A stretch of DNA of 64,000 nucleotides from Methylogaea oryzae (GTDB taxonomy: Bacteria; Pseudomonadota; Gammaproteobacteria; Methylococcales; Methylococcaceae), in the NCBI RefSeq assembly GCF_019669985.1, contig NZ_AP019782.1, positions 1,356,501 to 1,420,500 on the forward strand, given 5' to 3'. The notes under the pieces were generated by a model that saw only the letters and a list, made by a program, of their open reading frames with translations, was not told the DNA's origin and searched no databases. The position numbers were made by a program, and so were the translations under genes. Positions 1-9,347 of the stretch are shown here, in pieces; position 1 is the stretch's first letter; every line of letters starts with the position of its first letter.

Positions 1-221
<221 letters not shown>

Positions 222-232
222 GCCGACGTGCG

Positions 233-286
233 GCGAGGCGCTGGATCGCCAGCGCCTCGCAGGGCAGGGGGCGTCGGTCCCCTGCC
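233..286 (+). other. Two tandem perfect hairpins after lysS
   Basis: Bases 233-244 pair perfectly with 249-260 (12 bp, ATCG loop). Bases 263-270 pair with 279-286 (8 bp). Neither is followed by a T-run, so this is not a classical intrinsic terminator, but it may stabilise or delimit the lysS transcript end. Confidence 0.5.
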
Positions 287-387
287 TGGGCGGGCCGCTT
301 TCCGCCTAATCCTTCAACGGCGGATGCCGTTGTCTGCATCCGCTTTCTTAAATGGCGCGTATTCCGCGCAGCGTTCGGCCTTGGATT

Positions 388-780
388 TTATCGGGTCGGT
401 CCCGGCACGGTTCTGGCCGCCGGCGCCGTCATGTAGCGCTCGGCGGCAAGATCGTCGGCGGTCTTGCCGGCGAATCCCGGCGCCCCGCTACCCCGAAAAG
501 AAACATCCGCCCCGGCCTTCGTCAGCAGCGCCGCGATGTCTTCATGCCCGGCGACGACGGCCAGCATCAAGGCGCTCAGGCCGAATTTCGCCGTGCGGTC
601 GAGGTCTGCGCCATGGGCGATCAGCGCTTCGACCACCGAGCCATGGCCGGCGTGAGCGGCCAGCATGAGGGCCGTCTGGCCGTAATGGTCGCGGGCGTCC
701 ACATCGGCGCCTTGCCGAAGCAGATCGAGGATCGTCTGGGCATCGCCCTGTTTGGCCGCTTTTTCCCATTCGGAATTCAT
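388..780 (-). CDS. Small ankyrin-repeat protein
   Basis: A 130-residue protein made almost entirely of ankyrin repeats, a scaffold for protein-protein contacts; the partner is unknown. A partial repeat (residues ~5-30) is followed by two good repeats at ~33-62 (GQTALMLAAHAGH, then ALIAHGADLD) and ~67-96 (LSALMLAVVAGHEDIAALL), then a degenerate one. There is no signal peptide or membrane segment, so it is probably cytoplasmic. I chose the ATG at 778-780 because the protein then begins MNSEWEKAAKQGD, a typical ankyrin N-cap, with GAGAGG a few bases upstream; the frame stays open to 882 but that extension has no family character. It is convergent with lysS and divergent from rhlE. Confidence 0.8.
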   Translation of the reverse strand: MNSEWEKAAKQGDAQTILDLLRQGADVDARDHYGQTALMLAAHAGHGSVVEALIAHGADLDRTAKFGLSALMLAVVAGHEDIAALLTKAGADVSFRGSGAPGFAGKTADDLAAERYMTAPAARTVPGPTR

Positions 781-1067
781 CGATGCAAGCCTCTCGATTT
801 TAAATCGTCGCCTGTCGGGCGAGTTGGCGTCCTCGCCTAACCCCGGCCGAGCCGCTAAATCAGCATCCCCTGAAATAACCATGGCGCCCCCAGCCCCTAG
901 CGGTTACAATGTCCCCAGCTGAACACCAAACACCCATCCGGTCGGTGCGTTCCAGCTCTCGCGGTCAGTTTCCCCTCCGTGGCATTCCCACTGCGTACCC
1001 CTCCCATTCGCCTTGATCGGTCCGGCTCGCGTCGGCAGGCGTTGCTTTTATTTTCGTAAGGAAAATT

Positions 1068-2351
1068 ATGCCTTTTACCCAGCTCGGCCTGTCGGCCGAA
1101 CTACTCCGTGCCGTGTCCGAAGAGGGCTATACCAAGCCCACCCCGATTCAACAGCAAGCCATCCCCGTCGTTCTGGAAGGGCGCGACATTCTCGCCGGCG
1201 CACAAACCGGCACCGGTAAAACCGCCAGTTTCACTTTGCCGCTGTTGCAGCGTTTGATGGAAACGCCGCTCAACGGCCGCCAGCGCGTCGTGCGCGCTTT
1301 GATACTCACCCCGACCCGCGAATTGGCCGCCCAGGTGCAGGACAGCGTGCGCGCCTACGGCAAGCATTTGCCGTTGCGTTCCACCGTGATTTTCGGCGGC
1401 GTCAGCATGGTGCCGCAGATGCGCGCCCTGCGTAACGGCGTGGACATCGTGGTGGCGACGCCCGGCCGTTTGTTGGACCACGTGCGCCAGCGTACCCTGG
1501 ACCTGTCCCAGGTGGAAATGTTCGTGCTGGACGAAGCCGACCGCATGTTGGACATGGGCTTCATCCGCGACATTCGCCAGGTGATCGCGGTGCTGCCGAA
1601 AGCTCGGCAGAACCTGCTGTTCTCCGCCACCTTCTCCGAAGAGATCAAGGCGTTGTCGGCCCAGTTGCTGCACAATCCCGCCATGGTGGAAGTGGCGCGG
1701 CAGAATTCCGCCGCCGAGAGCGTGGCGCAGCGCGTCTATGCCGTCGAGAAGGAACGCAAGCGTGAGCTGCTGTCCCATTTGGTCGGCACCGGCAACTGGA
1801 AACAAGTATTGGTTTTCGTGCGCACCAAGCACGGCGCGGACCGGCTGGCCGCCCAGTTGCAGCGCGACGGCATCGATTCGGCTTCCCTGCACGGCGACAA
1901 GAGCCAAGGCGCCCGCACCCGCGCCCTGGCCGACTTCAAGTCCGGCAAAGTGGCGGTGCTGGTGGCTACCGACATCGCGGCGCGCGGCCTGGACATCGAC
2001 CAGCTGCCCCACGTGGTGAATTTCGAGTTGCCCAATGTGCCGGAAGACTACGTGCACCGCATCGGCCGCACCGGCCGCGCCGGCGCGACGGGTGAGGCAC
2101 TGTCCCTGGTATCCCAGGACGAAGCCAAGCTGTTGGGGGCCATCGAGCGCTTGCTGAAACGGGAAGTCCCCCGCGCCACCGAACAGGGCTTCGAGCCCGG
2201 CTTCGTGTTGCGCGCCCAGCCCGGCCACCAGCCGCCGCGCCGCGGCGATGGCGGCGGCCACTCCCGTCCGGCCAACGCCGGCCGCCACTCCCGCAGCCGT
2301 TCGCCCAACGACCGGCGCAGCAGCGCGCCCCGGGCGGGGCGTCCGCAGTAA
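1068..2351 (+). CDS. rhlE: DEAD-box ATP-dependent RNA helicase RhlE
   Basis: A 427-residue DEAD-box helicase that unwinds short RNA duplexes, probably in ribosome maturation or RNA decay. Motifs appear in order: Q motif (F3 and GYTKPTPIQ at 20-28), Walker A AQTGTGKT (45-52), PTRELA, DEAD within [16 protein letters not shown], then in the second RecA lobe ARGLDI and HRIGRTGR. The tail beyond ~residue 380 is rich in Arg/Gly/Pro/Ser ([15 protein letters not shown]) and is probably an RNA-binding extension. The start has AAGGAAAATT just upstream. A strong hairpin terminator lies ~60 bp after the stop. The RhlE call rests on the compact two-lobe core and RG tail; DeaD and DbpA carry a different C-terminal domain. 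Confidence 0.93.
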   Translation: MPFTQLGLSAELLRAVSEEGYTKPTPIQQQAIPVVLEGRDILAGAQTGTGKTASFTLPLLQRLMETPLNGRQRVVRALILTPTRELAAQVQDSVRAYGKHLPLRSTVIFGGVSMVPQMRALRNGVDIVVATPGRLLDHVRQRTLDLSQVEMFVLDEADRMLDMGFIRDIRQVIAVLPKARQNLLFSATFSEEIKALSAQLLHNPAMVEVARQNSAAESVAQRVYAVEKERKRELLSHLVGTGNWKQVLVFVRTKHGADRLAAQLQRDGIDSASLHGDKSQGARTRALADFKSGKVAVLVATDIAARGLDIDQLPHVVNFELPNVPEDYVHRIGRTGRAGATGEALSLVSQDEAKLLGAIERLLKREVPRATEQGFEPGFVLRAQPGHQPPRRGDGGGHSRPANAGRHSRSRSPNDRRSSAPRAGRPQ

Positions 2352-2414
2352 GGTGAAGCGGGGACGGGAGGCGCGGCGCGGCCGGTCGCTTCCCATCCCG
2401 ACGGTGCCAGGACT

Positions 2415-2458
2415 AACGATACGGCCGCGCGGCGCAAGCCCCGCGGCCGTATCGTTTT
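2415..2458 (+). terminator. Rho-independent terminator of rhlE
   Basis: A perfect 15-bp GC-rich stem (2415-2429 with 2442-2456), 12-base loop, ending in TTTT at 2455-2458. It lies between convergent rhlE and mepA. The T-run serves the + strand. Confidence 0.8.
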
Positions 2459-2510
2459 CAGCTAGCGGGCGCGGGCGGCGCTTGCTCGGCTGCGGTTCCG
2501 CCCGGCCCGC

Positions 2511-3302
2511 CTACAAGGCTTCGCACTCGGCCGGCCAAGGCTGAGGCGGGGCGGCGGGCTTGCGTTCCGGTTTGCGCGGCTGGAACCACCAATCCAATTC
2601 CGCGCCGCAACCGTCGCCGGCCGGCAGCGGGGCTTGCGGTTGGCAGGACGGGCTATCGGCGGGGCAGGCCAGGCGGACGTGGAAGTGGTCGTCGTGGCCG
2701 TGCCAGGGGCGAAGCTTGCGCAGCCAGGCCCCGGGCGCGCTGCGACACAATTCGCGCTTGATGACCGGGTTGACGAAAATGCGGTCCGCGGATTCGGCGT
2801 TGGCCGCCAGGCGCAGCAGGGCGGTTTGGCTGCCGTTCCACAGCGCGGGAGACAAGTCTTTGCGGCTGGGGTTGAGCAGCGAGGGTTGGACGCCGGGGTC
2901 GCGCAACGCGTCCAGCGGCGAGAACGGCGGACGGGGCGCAACCTGAAACCAAACGTCCACGTCCAGGCCGTGCTGGTGGCTGCTGTGGCCGTAGGGCATG
3001 GGGCCGCCGCGCGCTTGGGACATGTCTCCCACCAGCAGCGTGCCCAAGCCGGTTTCTGCCGCGCGGATGCCTAGGTTTTTCACGTAGTCCAGCAATTGCC
3101 CGTGGCCGTAATAGCGTTCGCGGGGCGTTCGCACCACGCTGTAGCCCGGTCCGTCGAAGGGCAGGGCCAACGCGCCGGCGAGGCAGCCGTTGGCCGGGGA
3201 GCCGATGCTGCGGGGCGGGCCGGCGCTGGGCTCCAGCGCGGCGGTGCCGGCGGGCAGCAGTATCAGCCAGGCGAGGCAGGCGAGTTTCGTGCGGCGGTTC
3301 AT
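2511..3302 (-). CDS. mepA: Penicillin-insensitive murein DD-endopeptidase MepA
   Basis: A 263-residue periplasmic zinc endopeptidase (peptidase family M74) that cleaves D-Ala-mDAP cross-links in peptidoglycan. Residues 1-22 form a signal peptide (positively charged start, hydrophobic LACLAWLILLPAGTAAL). The family metal-site motifs are visible: GHSSHQHGLDVDVWF carries the first His and Asp ligands, and DDHFHVRLACP carries the C-terminal HxH. Length and motif spacing agree with E. coli MepA. The gene is transcribed away from mutS and is convergent with rhlE. No partner gene is adjacent. Confidence 0.93.
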   Translation of the reverse strand: MNRRTKLACLAWLILLPAGTAALEPSAGPPRSIGSPANGCLAGALALPFDGPGYSVVRTPRERYYGHGQLLDYVKNLGIRAAETGLGTLLVGDMSQARGGPMPYGHSSHQHGLDVDVWFQVAPRPPFSPLDALRDPGVQPSLLNPSRKDLSPALWNGSQTALLRLAANAESADRIFVNPVIKRELCRSAPGAWLRKLRPWHGHDDHFHVRLACPADSPSCQPQAPLPAGDGCGAELDWWFQPRKPERKPAAPPQPWPAECEAL

Positions 3303-3370
3303 TGGGCTTGATGCGCTCTATAGTCGGGGAAAACGGCCAGGGCTTTGGGGGCTATCAGCACCCCAGCCCC

Positions 3371-3561
3371 AATGTCGTTAAGTTAAGGCCACGGATTCAG
3401 TCCCCTCTCCCTCCGGGAGAGGGTTAGGGTGAGGGGAAGAAAAAGATCGCGACTTTTTACCCCCTCATCCCAGTCTTCTCGGGAAGCCTTAGCATTTCCG
3501 CTGCGCGGCGGCCCCTGGGGCAGAGCGCAGCGAGGGTTTAGGCGCTTAGCTTAACGACATT
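3371..3561. mobile_element. MITE-like element with 17-bp inverted ends
   Basis: In the gap between mepA and mutS (3303-3606, otherwise geneless), AATGTCGTTAAGTTAAG (3371-3387) recurs inverted at 3545-3561 with one mismatch. The ~190 bp between them code for nothing and contain a 35-bp palindromic repeat (3402-3436) also found at 9213-9247. This is the form of a small non-autonomous element. No target-site duplication is obvious. A further short hairpin, CCCCTC-GGGGA-GAGGGG, sits at 3570-3586. Confidence 0.5.
3402..3436. repeat. 35-bp CCCCTCTCCC...GGGTGAGGGG intergenic repeat, copy 1
   Basis: It begins CCCCTCTCCCTCCGGGAGAG and ends GGTTAGGGTGAGGGG, with an internal CTCTCCC/GGGAGAG hairpin. 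It is identical over 35 bp to 9213-9247. Sequences of this type are common extragenic palindromes in proteobacteria. Confidence 0.8.
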
Positions 3562-3606
3562 GACTCTAGCCCCTCGGGGAGAGGGGCCGGAAGGCTTCGG
3601 TGACGT

Positions 3607-6180
3607 TTAGGCTTGCTTCGCCATTTCGGCCAGGTCGAACAGCAGATCCAACGCTTGGCGGGGGCTGAGTTCATCCGGTTTGGCTTGTTGCAGCAGCAGC
3701 AAGGCGGGATGGGGGGCGGCGGCGAACAAATCCACTTGTTTGGGGCCGGATTTGGCCGGCTTGGCCTGGTGGCTGGCGGCGGCCTGGCTTTCCAGCGACA
3801 GCAGCTTTTCGCGGGCGCGGGCGATGACCGCGCGCGGCACGCCGGCCAGGGCTGCCACCTGCAGGCCGTAGCTCTGGCTGGCCGGGCCGTCTTTCACCGC
3901 ATGGAGGAAGACGATGCCGTCGTTGTGCTCCACGGCGTCCAGATGCACGTTGCGCACCGAGGGATAGTCGTCGGCCAGCGTGGTCAGCTCGAAATAATGG
4001 GTGGCGAACAGGGTATAGCCCTGGGTATGCCGCGCCAGGTGTTCGGCGCAGGCCCAGGCCAGGGACAAGCCGTCGAAGGTGCTGGTGCCGCGGCCGATCT
4101 CGTCCATGATGACCAGGCTGTTTTCCGTGGCGTTGTGCAGGATGTTGGCGGTTTCGGTCATTTCCACCATGAAGGTGGAGCGGCCGGACGCCAGGTCGTC
4201 GGAAGCGCCGATGCGGGTGAAAATGCGGTCGATAGGACCAATCTCGGCGGCCCGCGCCGGCACGAAGCTGCCCACGTGCGCCAGCAGCACGATGAGCGCC
4301 GCCTGGCGCATATAGGTGGATTTACCGCCCATATTGGGGCCGGTGATGACCAGCAGGCGGTTGTCCGGCGACAGTTCCAAGTCGTTGGGCACGAAGGGTG
4401 TGCTGGACACCTGTTCCACCACCGGGTGGCGGCCCGCCGTCACGGCGATGCCGGCGTGGTCGGCCAAGGTCGGGCGGGTCCAGTCGAGTTCGTCGGCCCG
4501 CTCGGCCAGGTTGGCCAGGGCGTCCAGTTCCGCCACGGCGGCGGCGGCGTCCTGCAGGGCCGGCAAGTGGCCGGCGAGCAGGTTCAACAGCTCTTCGTAC
4601 AAGGCTTTTTCGCAGGCCAGGGAGCGTTCCCTGGCGCTCAGCACCTTGTCCTCGAAAGCCTTCAGTTCCGGCGTGATGTAGCGCTCGGCGTTCTTCAAGG
4701 TCTGCCGCCGCACGTAGTCCACCGGCACCTTGTCCGCCTGGGCGCGGCTGATTTCGATGGCGTAGCCTTGCACCCGGTTGTAGGTGATTTTCAGGTTGGC
4801 GATGCCGCTGCGGGCGCGCTCGCGCTGCTCCAGGTCGACTAAGTATTGGTCGGCGTTCTGGCTGAGGTTGCGCAGCTCGTCCAGTTCGGCGTTGTAGCCG
4901 GGGGCGATGACGCCGCCGTCGCGGATCAGCATGGGCGGATTGTCGATGACGGCGCGGCGCAGCAAGTCGCCGACTTCCGGCGGCAGGTCCAGGCGTTGGG
5001 AGAGGCCGGCCAGCAAGGGCGCGTCGCTTTCACGCAGGTTTGACTGCAATCCCGGCACCAATCCCAACGAATCCCGCAGCACCGCCAAATCCCTGGGGCG
5101 CGCCGAGCGCAGGGCGATGCGCGCGGCGATGCGCTCCAGGTCGCCGATGCCGCGCAGCACGTCGCGCAGGTTGTCGTGCGACCGGCTTTGCAGCAGGGAT
5201 TCCACCGCGTCGAAGCGGGCGTTCAGCACCAGCCGGTCGCGCAAGGGGCGATGCAGCCAGCGGCGCAGCAAGCGGCTGCCCATGGCGGTGGCGGTACGGT
5301 CCAGCACGCCGAACAGGGTCAGGTCGTGGCGGCCGGACGGGTGGAAGTCCAGCTCCAGGTTGCGCCGGCTGGCGGCGTCCAGCAGGATGGTGTCCTCGCC
5401 CGTTTCCACGCGGATGCCCTGCAAGTGCCCCAGGGCGCTTTGCTGGGTGTCGCGCACGTATTGGATCAAGCAGCCGGCGGCGGCGACGGCGGCGGCCAGC
5501 TCCTCGCAGCCGAAGCCGGCCAAGTCCTTCACCTGGAACTGGCGCAACAGCAACTGCCGCGCGCTTTCCGGCTCGAAATGCCAGGGCGGGCGCTTGGTCA
5601 AGCCCTTGCGGGAGGCCAGGGCCGCCGGCAGCGGCTGGTCTTCGCTGACGAGGATTTCGGCCGGCGACAGGCGTTCCAGTTCGCCCAGCAGCCGTTCCAC
5701 GGTCTTGATTTCCTGCACGTGGAAGCGCCCGCCGGCCAAATCCAGGCATGCCAGGCCGTAGGCATCGCCGTGCCAGTGCAGCGCTACCAGGTAGTTGTCG
5801 CGGCGCTCTTCCAGCAGGGCTTCGTCGGTCACCGTACCCGGCGTGACGATGCGCACCACTTTGCGTTCCATGGGGCCCTTGGTTTTGGCCGGATCGCCGA
5901 ACTGCTCGGCGATGGCGACGGACTCGCCCAGTTTTATCAACCGCGCCAGGTAGTTTTCCGCCGCGTGGTAGGGGATGCCCGCCATGGAAATGCGCGCGCC
6001 GGCCGATTCGCCCCGGTGGGTGAGGGTGATGTCGAGCAACTGCGCCGCTTTTTTGGCGTCGTCGTAGAACAGCTCGTAGAAATCGCCCATGCGGTAGAAC
6101 AGCAACCGGTCCGGGTGCTGCGCCTTCAGCGCCAGGTATTGCTGCATCATGGGAGTGTGGTTGGACAGGTCGCTGCTCAT
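3607..6180 (-). CDS. mutS: DNA mismatch repair protein MutS
   Basis: An 857-residue mismatch-recognition ATPase that binds mispaired or looped DNA and recruits MutL. The N-terminal mismatch-reading motif is F34-Y-E36 within GDFYELF. The C-terminal ABC-type ATPase shows Walker [10 protein letters not shown] and Walker B with [12 protein letters not shown]. Length matches E. coli MutS (about 850 residues). I place the start at the ATG ending at 6180 ([16 protein letters not shown]) because homologues begin just before the MMQQYL segment; the frame is open a further 50 codons but that stretch is basic, proline-rich and unlike MutS. mutL and recA are not in the window. Confidence 0.97.
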   Translation of the reverse strand: MSSDLSNHTPMMQQYLALKAQHPDRLLFYRMGDFYELFYDDAKKAAQLLDITLTHRGESAGARISMAGIPYHAAENYLARLIKLGESVAIAEQFGDPAKTKGPMERKVVRIVTPGTVTDEALLEERRDNYLVALHWHGDAYGLACLDLAGGRFHVQEIKTVERLLGELERLSPAEILVSEDQPLPAALASRKGLTKRPPWHFEPESARQLLLRQFQVKDLAGFGCEELAAAVAAAGCLIQYVRDTQQSALGHLQGIRVETGEDTILLDAASRRNLELDFHPSGRHDLTLFGVLDRTATAMGSRLLRRWLHRPLRDRLVLNARFDAVESLLQSRSHDNLRDVLRGIGDLERIAARIALRSARPRDLAVLRDSLGLVPGLQSNLRESDAPLLAGLSQRLDLPPEVGDLLRRAVIDNPPMLIRDGGVIAPGYNAELDELRNLSQNADQYLVDLEQRERARSGIANLKITYNRVQGYAIEISRAQADKVPVDYVRRQTLKNAERYITPELKAFEDKVLSARERSLACEKALYEELLNLLAGHLPALQDAAAAVAELDALANLAERADELDWTRPTLADHAGIAVTAGRHPVVEQVSSTPFVPNDLELSPDNRLLVITGPNMGGKSTYMRQAALIVLLAHVGSFVPARAAEIGPIDRIFTRIGASDDLASGRSTFMVEMTETANILHNATENSLVIMDEIGRGTSTFDGLSLAWACAEHLARHTQGYTLFATHYFELTTLADDYPSVRNVHLDAVEHNDGIVFLHAVKDGPASQSYGLQVAALAGVPRAVIARAREKLLSLESQAAASHQAKPAKSGPKQVDLFAAAPHPALLLLQQAKPDELSPRQALDLLFDLAEMAKQA

Positions 6181-6307
6181 GGCTGGTCGGGACATGCGGA
6201 GTGCTGGAATGGCCGCCATTTTAGCGGAAAGCGGCCGGCGCCCGCTGGCGGGGCGACGCGGCGGGGCTAAACTTGCCGTGGCAGTGTTAAAAACGCGAAG
6301 CGGCCCT

Positions 6308-6841
6308 ATGTCATACATCAGCTTTTTCATCGCCGGCGCGGCGGCCTATTTCGCCCACCGTTACGCCGTGCGGCGCTGGTTGCGGACGGGCAAGACGGTG
6401 GAGTATTGCCTGAAAGCCGGTTCCGCCGTGCTGCTGTCGACCTTCGCGGCGCTGTTCCTGGCCTTGCCGACCGAGTGGCCCATGCCGCAATCGGAACAGG
6501 GCCGCATTTTTTCCGACTCGCTGAAAAAGGCGGAGCAGGGCGATGCCAAGGCCGAATATTTTGTCGGGCTGTCCTATGCCCAGGGCGAGACGGTGGCGGC
6601 GGACAAGGCCAAGGCGGTGCTATGGATGCGGAAATCGGCCGAGCAAGGCTATTCCGATGCCCAGGTGGCCTTGGGCAATATGTATCTCAACGGCCGCTAC
6701 GCGAAGGAAGGCGTGCCCAAGGACTACGCCCAGGGCAAGGAGTTGCTGCGGAAAGCCGCCGACCAGGGCCACGTGTGGGCGAAGATGCTGCTGTACAACA
6801 TGGAGTACGAGGAAAAAAGGCAGAACCTGGAGGGGAAGTAG
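6308..6841 (+). CDS. Membrane-anchored Sel1-repeat protein
   Basis: A 177-residue protein with two hydrophobic N-terminal segments (about residues 3-20 and 39-58, [17 protein letters not shown]) followed by Sel1-like (SLR/TPR-related) repeats from ~75 to 165: [40 protein letters not shown] and [20 protein letters not shown]. Sel1 repeats are protein-interaction scaffolds, often at the envelope. The chosen ATG gives a clean membrane start; an in-frame extension upstream would run into the mutS promoter region. It is divergent from mutS and convergent with rtcB. The exact role is unknown. Confidence 0.75.
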   Translation: MSYISFFIAGAAAYFAHRYAVRRWLRTGKTVEYCLKAGSAVLLSTFAALFLALPTEWPMPQSEQGRIFSDSLKKAEQGDAKAEYFVGLSYAQGETVAADKAKAVLWMRKSAEQGYSDAQVALGNMYLNGRYAKEGVPKDYAQGKELLRKAADQGHVWAKMLLYNMEYEEKRQNLEGK

Positions 6842-6853
6842 GGCCGACCGGCT

Positions 6854-8074
6854 TCAGCCTTTGACGCACACCACCTGCTTGAGGGTGTGCACCACCTCCA
6901 CCAGGTCCGACTGGGCCTTCATGACCGCGTCGATGTCTTTGTAGGCCATGGGGATTTCGTCGATCACATGGGCGTCCTTGCGGCACTCGACGCCGGCCGT
7001 GGCCTGGATTTGATCGGCCACGCTGTAGCGCCGCTTGGCTTCGTTGCGCGACATGAGCCGGCCGGCGCCGTGGCTGCACGAGCAGAAGGACTCCGGGTTG
7101 CCCTTGCCGCGCACGATGTAGGATCGCGCGCCCATGGAACCGGGGATGATGCCCAACTGGCCCTTTTGCGCCGACACCGCGCCCTTGCGGGTGACGAGCA
7201 CGTCCTGGCCGAAATGGCGCTCCCGTTGCACGTAGTTGTGGTGGCAGTTGACCGCTTCCAGGTCGGCCTTGAACGGTTTGCCGACGATGCTGCGCAAGGC
7301 GGCGAGGGTGTTGGCCATCATGATGTCGCGGTTGGTCTGGGCGAATTCCTGCGCCCAGTGCACCGCCTGCAGGTAATCGTCGTAGTGCCGCGTGCCTTCG
7401 GACAAATAGGCCAGATCCTCGTCCGGCAGGTTGGCGAGATGGGCGCGCATATCCTCTTTCGCCAATTCGATGAAGGCGGTGCCGATGGCGTTGCCCACGC
7501 CGCGCGAGCCGGAATGCAGCATCAGCCAGACGTGTCCCGCTTCGTCCAGGCTCACTTCGACGAAGTGGTTGCCGGTGCCCAAGGTGCCCAGGTGATGGTG
7601 GTTGTTGGTTTTCGCCAGCTTGGGATATTTCTCGACGATGCGGCGGAATTCCGGCAGCAAGCGCGCCCAGGCCTGGTTGACGATGTCCGGCGGGTTGCTC
7701 CAGGCGCCCGGGTCGCGGCGGCCCGGTGCGCGACCATGGGGCACGGCCCGCTCGATGGCCAGGCGCAGCCCGGCCAGGTTGTCCGGCAGGTCGGCGGCGT
7801 CCAGGCTGGTTTTCACGGCGATCATGCCGCAGCCGATATCCACCCCCACCGCCGCCGGGATCACTGCGCGCAGGGTCGGGATGACGCTGCCGATGGTGGA
7901 GCCCTTGCCCAGGTGCACGTCCGGCATCACCGCCAAGTGGCGGAAGATGAACGGCATCATGGCGGTGCGTTTCAACTGTTCCATGGCGTCCGCTTCCACC
8001 GGCACGCCGCGCGTCCACAGCTTGATGGGGTGGCCGCCGGGGACGTCAACGGTGTCGTAGTTGGGGGTGGGCAT
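6854..8074 (-). CDS. rtcB: RNA-splicing ligase RtcB
   Basis: A 406-residue GTP/Mn2+-dependent ligase that joins RNA 2',3'-cyclic phosphate or 3'-phosphate ends to 5'-OH ends, for RNA repair. Family hallmarks: PDVHLGKGSTIG (D52, H54), VGVDIGCGM with C82 as metal ligand, GTGNHFVEV, HSGSRGVG, and SHGAGR near the C terminus whose His335 is the expected guanylylated residue (His337 in E. coli). Length matches the family. No rtcA, rtcR or archease gene is adjacent, so the sigma-54/RtcR regulation known from E. coli is not evident here. Confidence 0.96.
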   Translation of the reverse strand: MPTPNYDTVDVPGGHPIKLWTRGVPVEADAMEQLKRTAMMPFIFRHLAVMPDVHLGKGSTIGSVIPTLRAVIPAAVGVDIGCGMIAVKTSLDAADLPDNLAGLRLAIERAVPHGRAPGRRDPGAWSNPPDIVNQAWARLLPEFRRIVEKYPKLAKTNNHHHLGTLGTGNHFVEVSLDEAGHVWLMLHSGSRGVGNAIGTAFIELAKEDMRAHLANLPDEDLAYLSEGTRHYDDYLQAVHWAQEFAQTNRDIMMANTLAALRSIVGKPFKADLEAVNCHHNYVQRERHFGQDVLVTRKGAVSAQKGQLGIIPGSMGARSYIVRGKGNPESFCSCSHGAGRLMSRNEAKRRYSVADQIQATAGVECRKDAHVIDEIPMAYKDIDAVMKAQSDLVEVVHTLKQVVCVKG

Positions 8075-8406
8075 GGCGGGCCTGGCGCTGAGGGGGATTC
8101 ACAGTGTAGGCCGAATGGGGCCCTCCGTTAAGCCGGCCGCGCCCGTTGATGGGTAGGCTCTGCCCGCGACGATCAGGGCACAGCGCCATTGTTACTGCCC
8201 GGCGCCGTTTCGCGGGAAGGACTCGCTCCTACCGTTGCTTCAGCAAACCACCGGCTTCAAACTCGTAACCCGTATTCGAGTGTAGGATTGCCCGCAGCGG
8301 TGCTCCGCGTATTGCGCCGTAGGGAGCGTAATGCATCCGGCGGAATAGGCGATGGCGTCGAACGGTTCGAGTGTTCCCATTCCGACCAAACAGGTGAAAA
8401 CAAGCC
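8075..8406. other. 332-bp divergent intergenic region, rtcB / methyltransferase
   Basis: It must hold promoters for both divergent genes, but I cannot assign convincing -35/-10 pairs. Only a small hairpin (ACTCG 8261-8265 with CGAGT 8277-8281) and repeat-like GC-rich sequence are seen. No coding frame is credible. Confidence 0.4.
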
Positions 8407-9066
8407 ATGCAACGCCAACTGGAACCCGAACTGATGGACGACGCCGAGCAGGCGGCAGCCTATGCGGCGGCGGATTTCGCCGAGGCCAACGGCCGCTTCG
8501 TGCGGTTGTTCGGCGAGCTGTGCGGCGGGTTCGCCGGCACCGCGCTGGACTTGGGCTGCGGGCCGGGCGATATCTGCCTGCGTTTGGCGCGGGCTTATCC
8601 CGCCTGTACGGTGCACGGCCTGGACGGCGCCGCCGCCATGCTGGATTACGCCGAGGCCGGCCTGGCGCGGCAGCCGGAACTGGCCGGGCGGGTGCGGTTC
8701 CTCCAGGGCCGCTTGCCGCTGGCGCACGGGCTGGCGGACGGCTACGACGCGCTGTTGAGCAACAGCTTGCTGCACCACCTGCCCGATCCCGCCGTGCTGT
8801 GGCAGGCCGTACGCCGTTACGGCAGGCCGGGCAGCCTGGTGTTGGTGATGGACTTGTTTCGTCCGCCGGACGATGCCGCGGCGCAAGCCCTGGTCCGGCG
8901 CTACGCCGCCGACGCGCCGCCGGTGTTGCAGCGGGATTTCCATAACTCCCTGTGCGCCGCCTTCACCCCGGACGAAATCGCCGGCCAATTGGCGGCGACA
9001 GGCTTGGACCATCTACGGGTGTGGGTGGTCAGCGATAGGCATGTGGCGGTGGATGGAGTGTTGTAA
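8407..9066 (+). CDS. Class I SAM-dependent methyltransferase
   Basis: A 219-residue Rossmann-fold methyltransferase. Motif I is ALDLGCGPGDICLRLA (residues ~46-61), the acidic residue that binds the SAM ribose follows in VHGLDGAAAML, and motif IV is seen around LLSNSLLHHLPDP. The N-terminal LEPELMDDAEQAAAYAAADF is, from memory, shared by a subgroup in cyanobacteria and proteobacteria whose substrate is unknown. AGGTG upstream of the ATG supports the start. It stands alone, flanked by repeat-rich DNA on its 3' side, so the neighbourhood gives no substrate clue. A small-molecule substrate is more likely than nucleic acid, but that is inference. Confidence 0.8.
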   Translation: MQRQLEPELMDDAEQAAAYAAADFAEANGRFVRLFGELCGGFAGTALDLGCGPGDICLRLARAYPACTVHGLDGAAAMLDYAEAGLARQPELAGRVRFLQGRLPLAHGLADGYDALLSNSLLHHLPDPAVLWQAVRRYGRPGSLVLVMDLFRPPDDAAAQALVRRYAADAPPVLQRDFHNSLCAAFTPDEIAGQLAATGLDHLRVWVVSDRHVAVDGVL

Positions 9067-9090
9067 GGCGTATGGCTCACGACATACGCG

Positions 9091-9134
9091 GTAGGGCTGG
9101 CTAGCGTCCTCGCGTAACCCGCCGAATCCGCGGG
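9091..9134 (-). repeat. Degenerate inverted copy of nested palindromic element
   Basis: GCGTCCTCGCGTAACCCGCC (9104-9123) is the reverse complement of bases 10073-10092 of the element at 10027-10105. The flank GTAGGGCTGGCTAGC is a decayed version of that element's end. Confidence 0.65.
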
Positions 9135-9170
9135 ATACATACCCAGGCCGACGAAGCGGTGAAAGCTGGA

Positions 9171-9200
9171 ATTCCCACGTTGCAATGTCGGAACGATAAA
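9171..9200. repeat. Degenerate copy of TTCCCACGTTGCAA palindrome repeat
   Basis: ATTCCCACGTTGCAATGTCG followed by GAACGATAAA. Two changes break the palindrome that is perfect at 9574-9597 and 10189-10212. Confidence 0.75.
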
Positions 9201-9212
9201 GCCTAGTCCATT

Positions 9213-9247
9213 CCCCTCTCCCTCCGGGAGAGGGTTAGGGTGAGGGG
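9213..9247. repeat. 35-bp CCCCTCTCCC...GGGTGAGGGG intergenic repeat, copy 2
   Basis: Identical over 35 bp to 3402-3436, almost 6 kb away, and in the same orientation. Confidence 0.8.
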
Positions 9248-9311
9248 ATTAGATTGGAAGTGCCGCTACGCGGCGGTTTATTTGAATGTGGGTTAGCCGC
9301 ACCCACGGGCG

Positions 9312-9347
9312 GGTTACTTTCTTTTGCTTGGCCAAAAGAAAGTAACC
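9312..9347. repeat. 15-bp-stem hairpin repeat (GGTTACTTTCTTTTG type)
   Basis: GGTTACTTTCTTTTG (9312-9326) is perfectly inverted at 9333-9347 with a CTTGGC loop. It belongs to a widespread extragenic repeat of proteobacteria that is often mis-annotated as a small lysine-rich protein. Confidence 0.75.

Noticed and set aside
6181-6330. A 50-codon N-terminal extension of MutS
   Set aside because: It is basic and proline-rich with no similarity to MutS, and it overlaps the divergent promoter region. The internal ATG at 6180 matches family N-termini.
6687-8018. A 443-codon minus-strand frame overlapping rtcB in another register
   Set aside because: It is Arg/Gly/Pro-rich and without motifs. RtcB itself occupies the correct frame with all catalytic residues.
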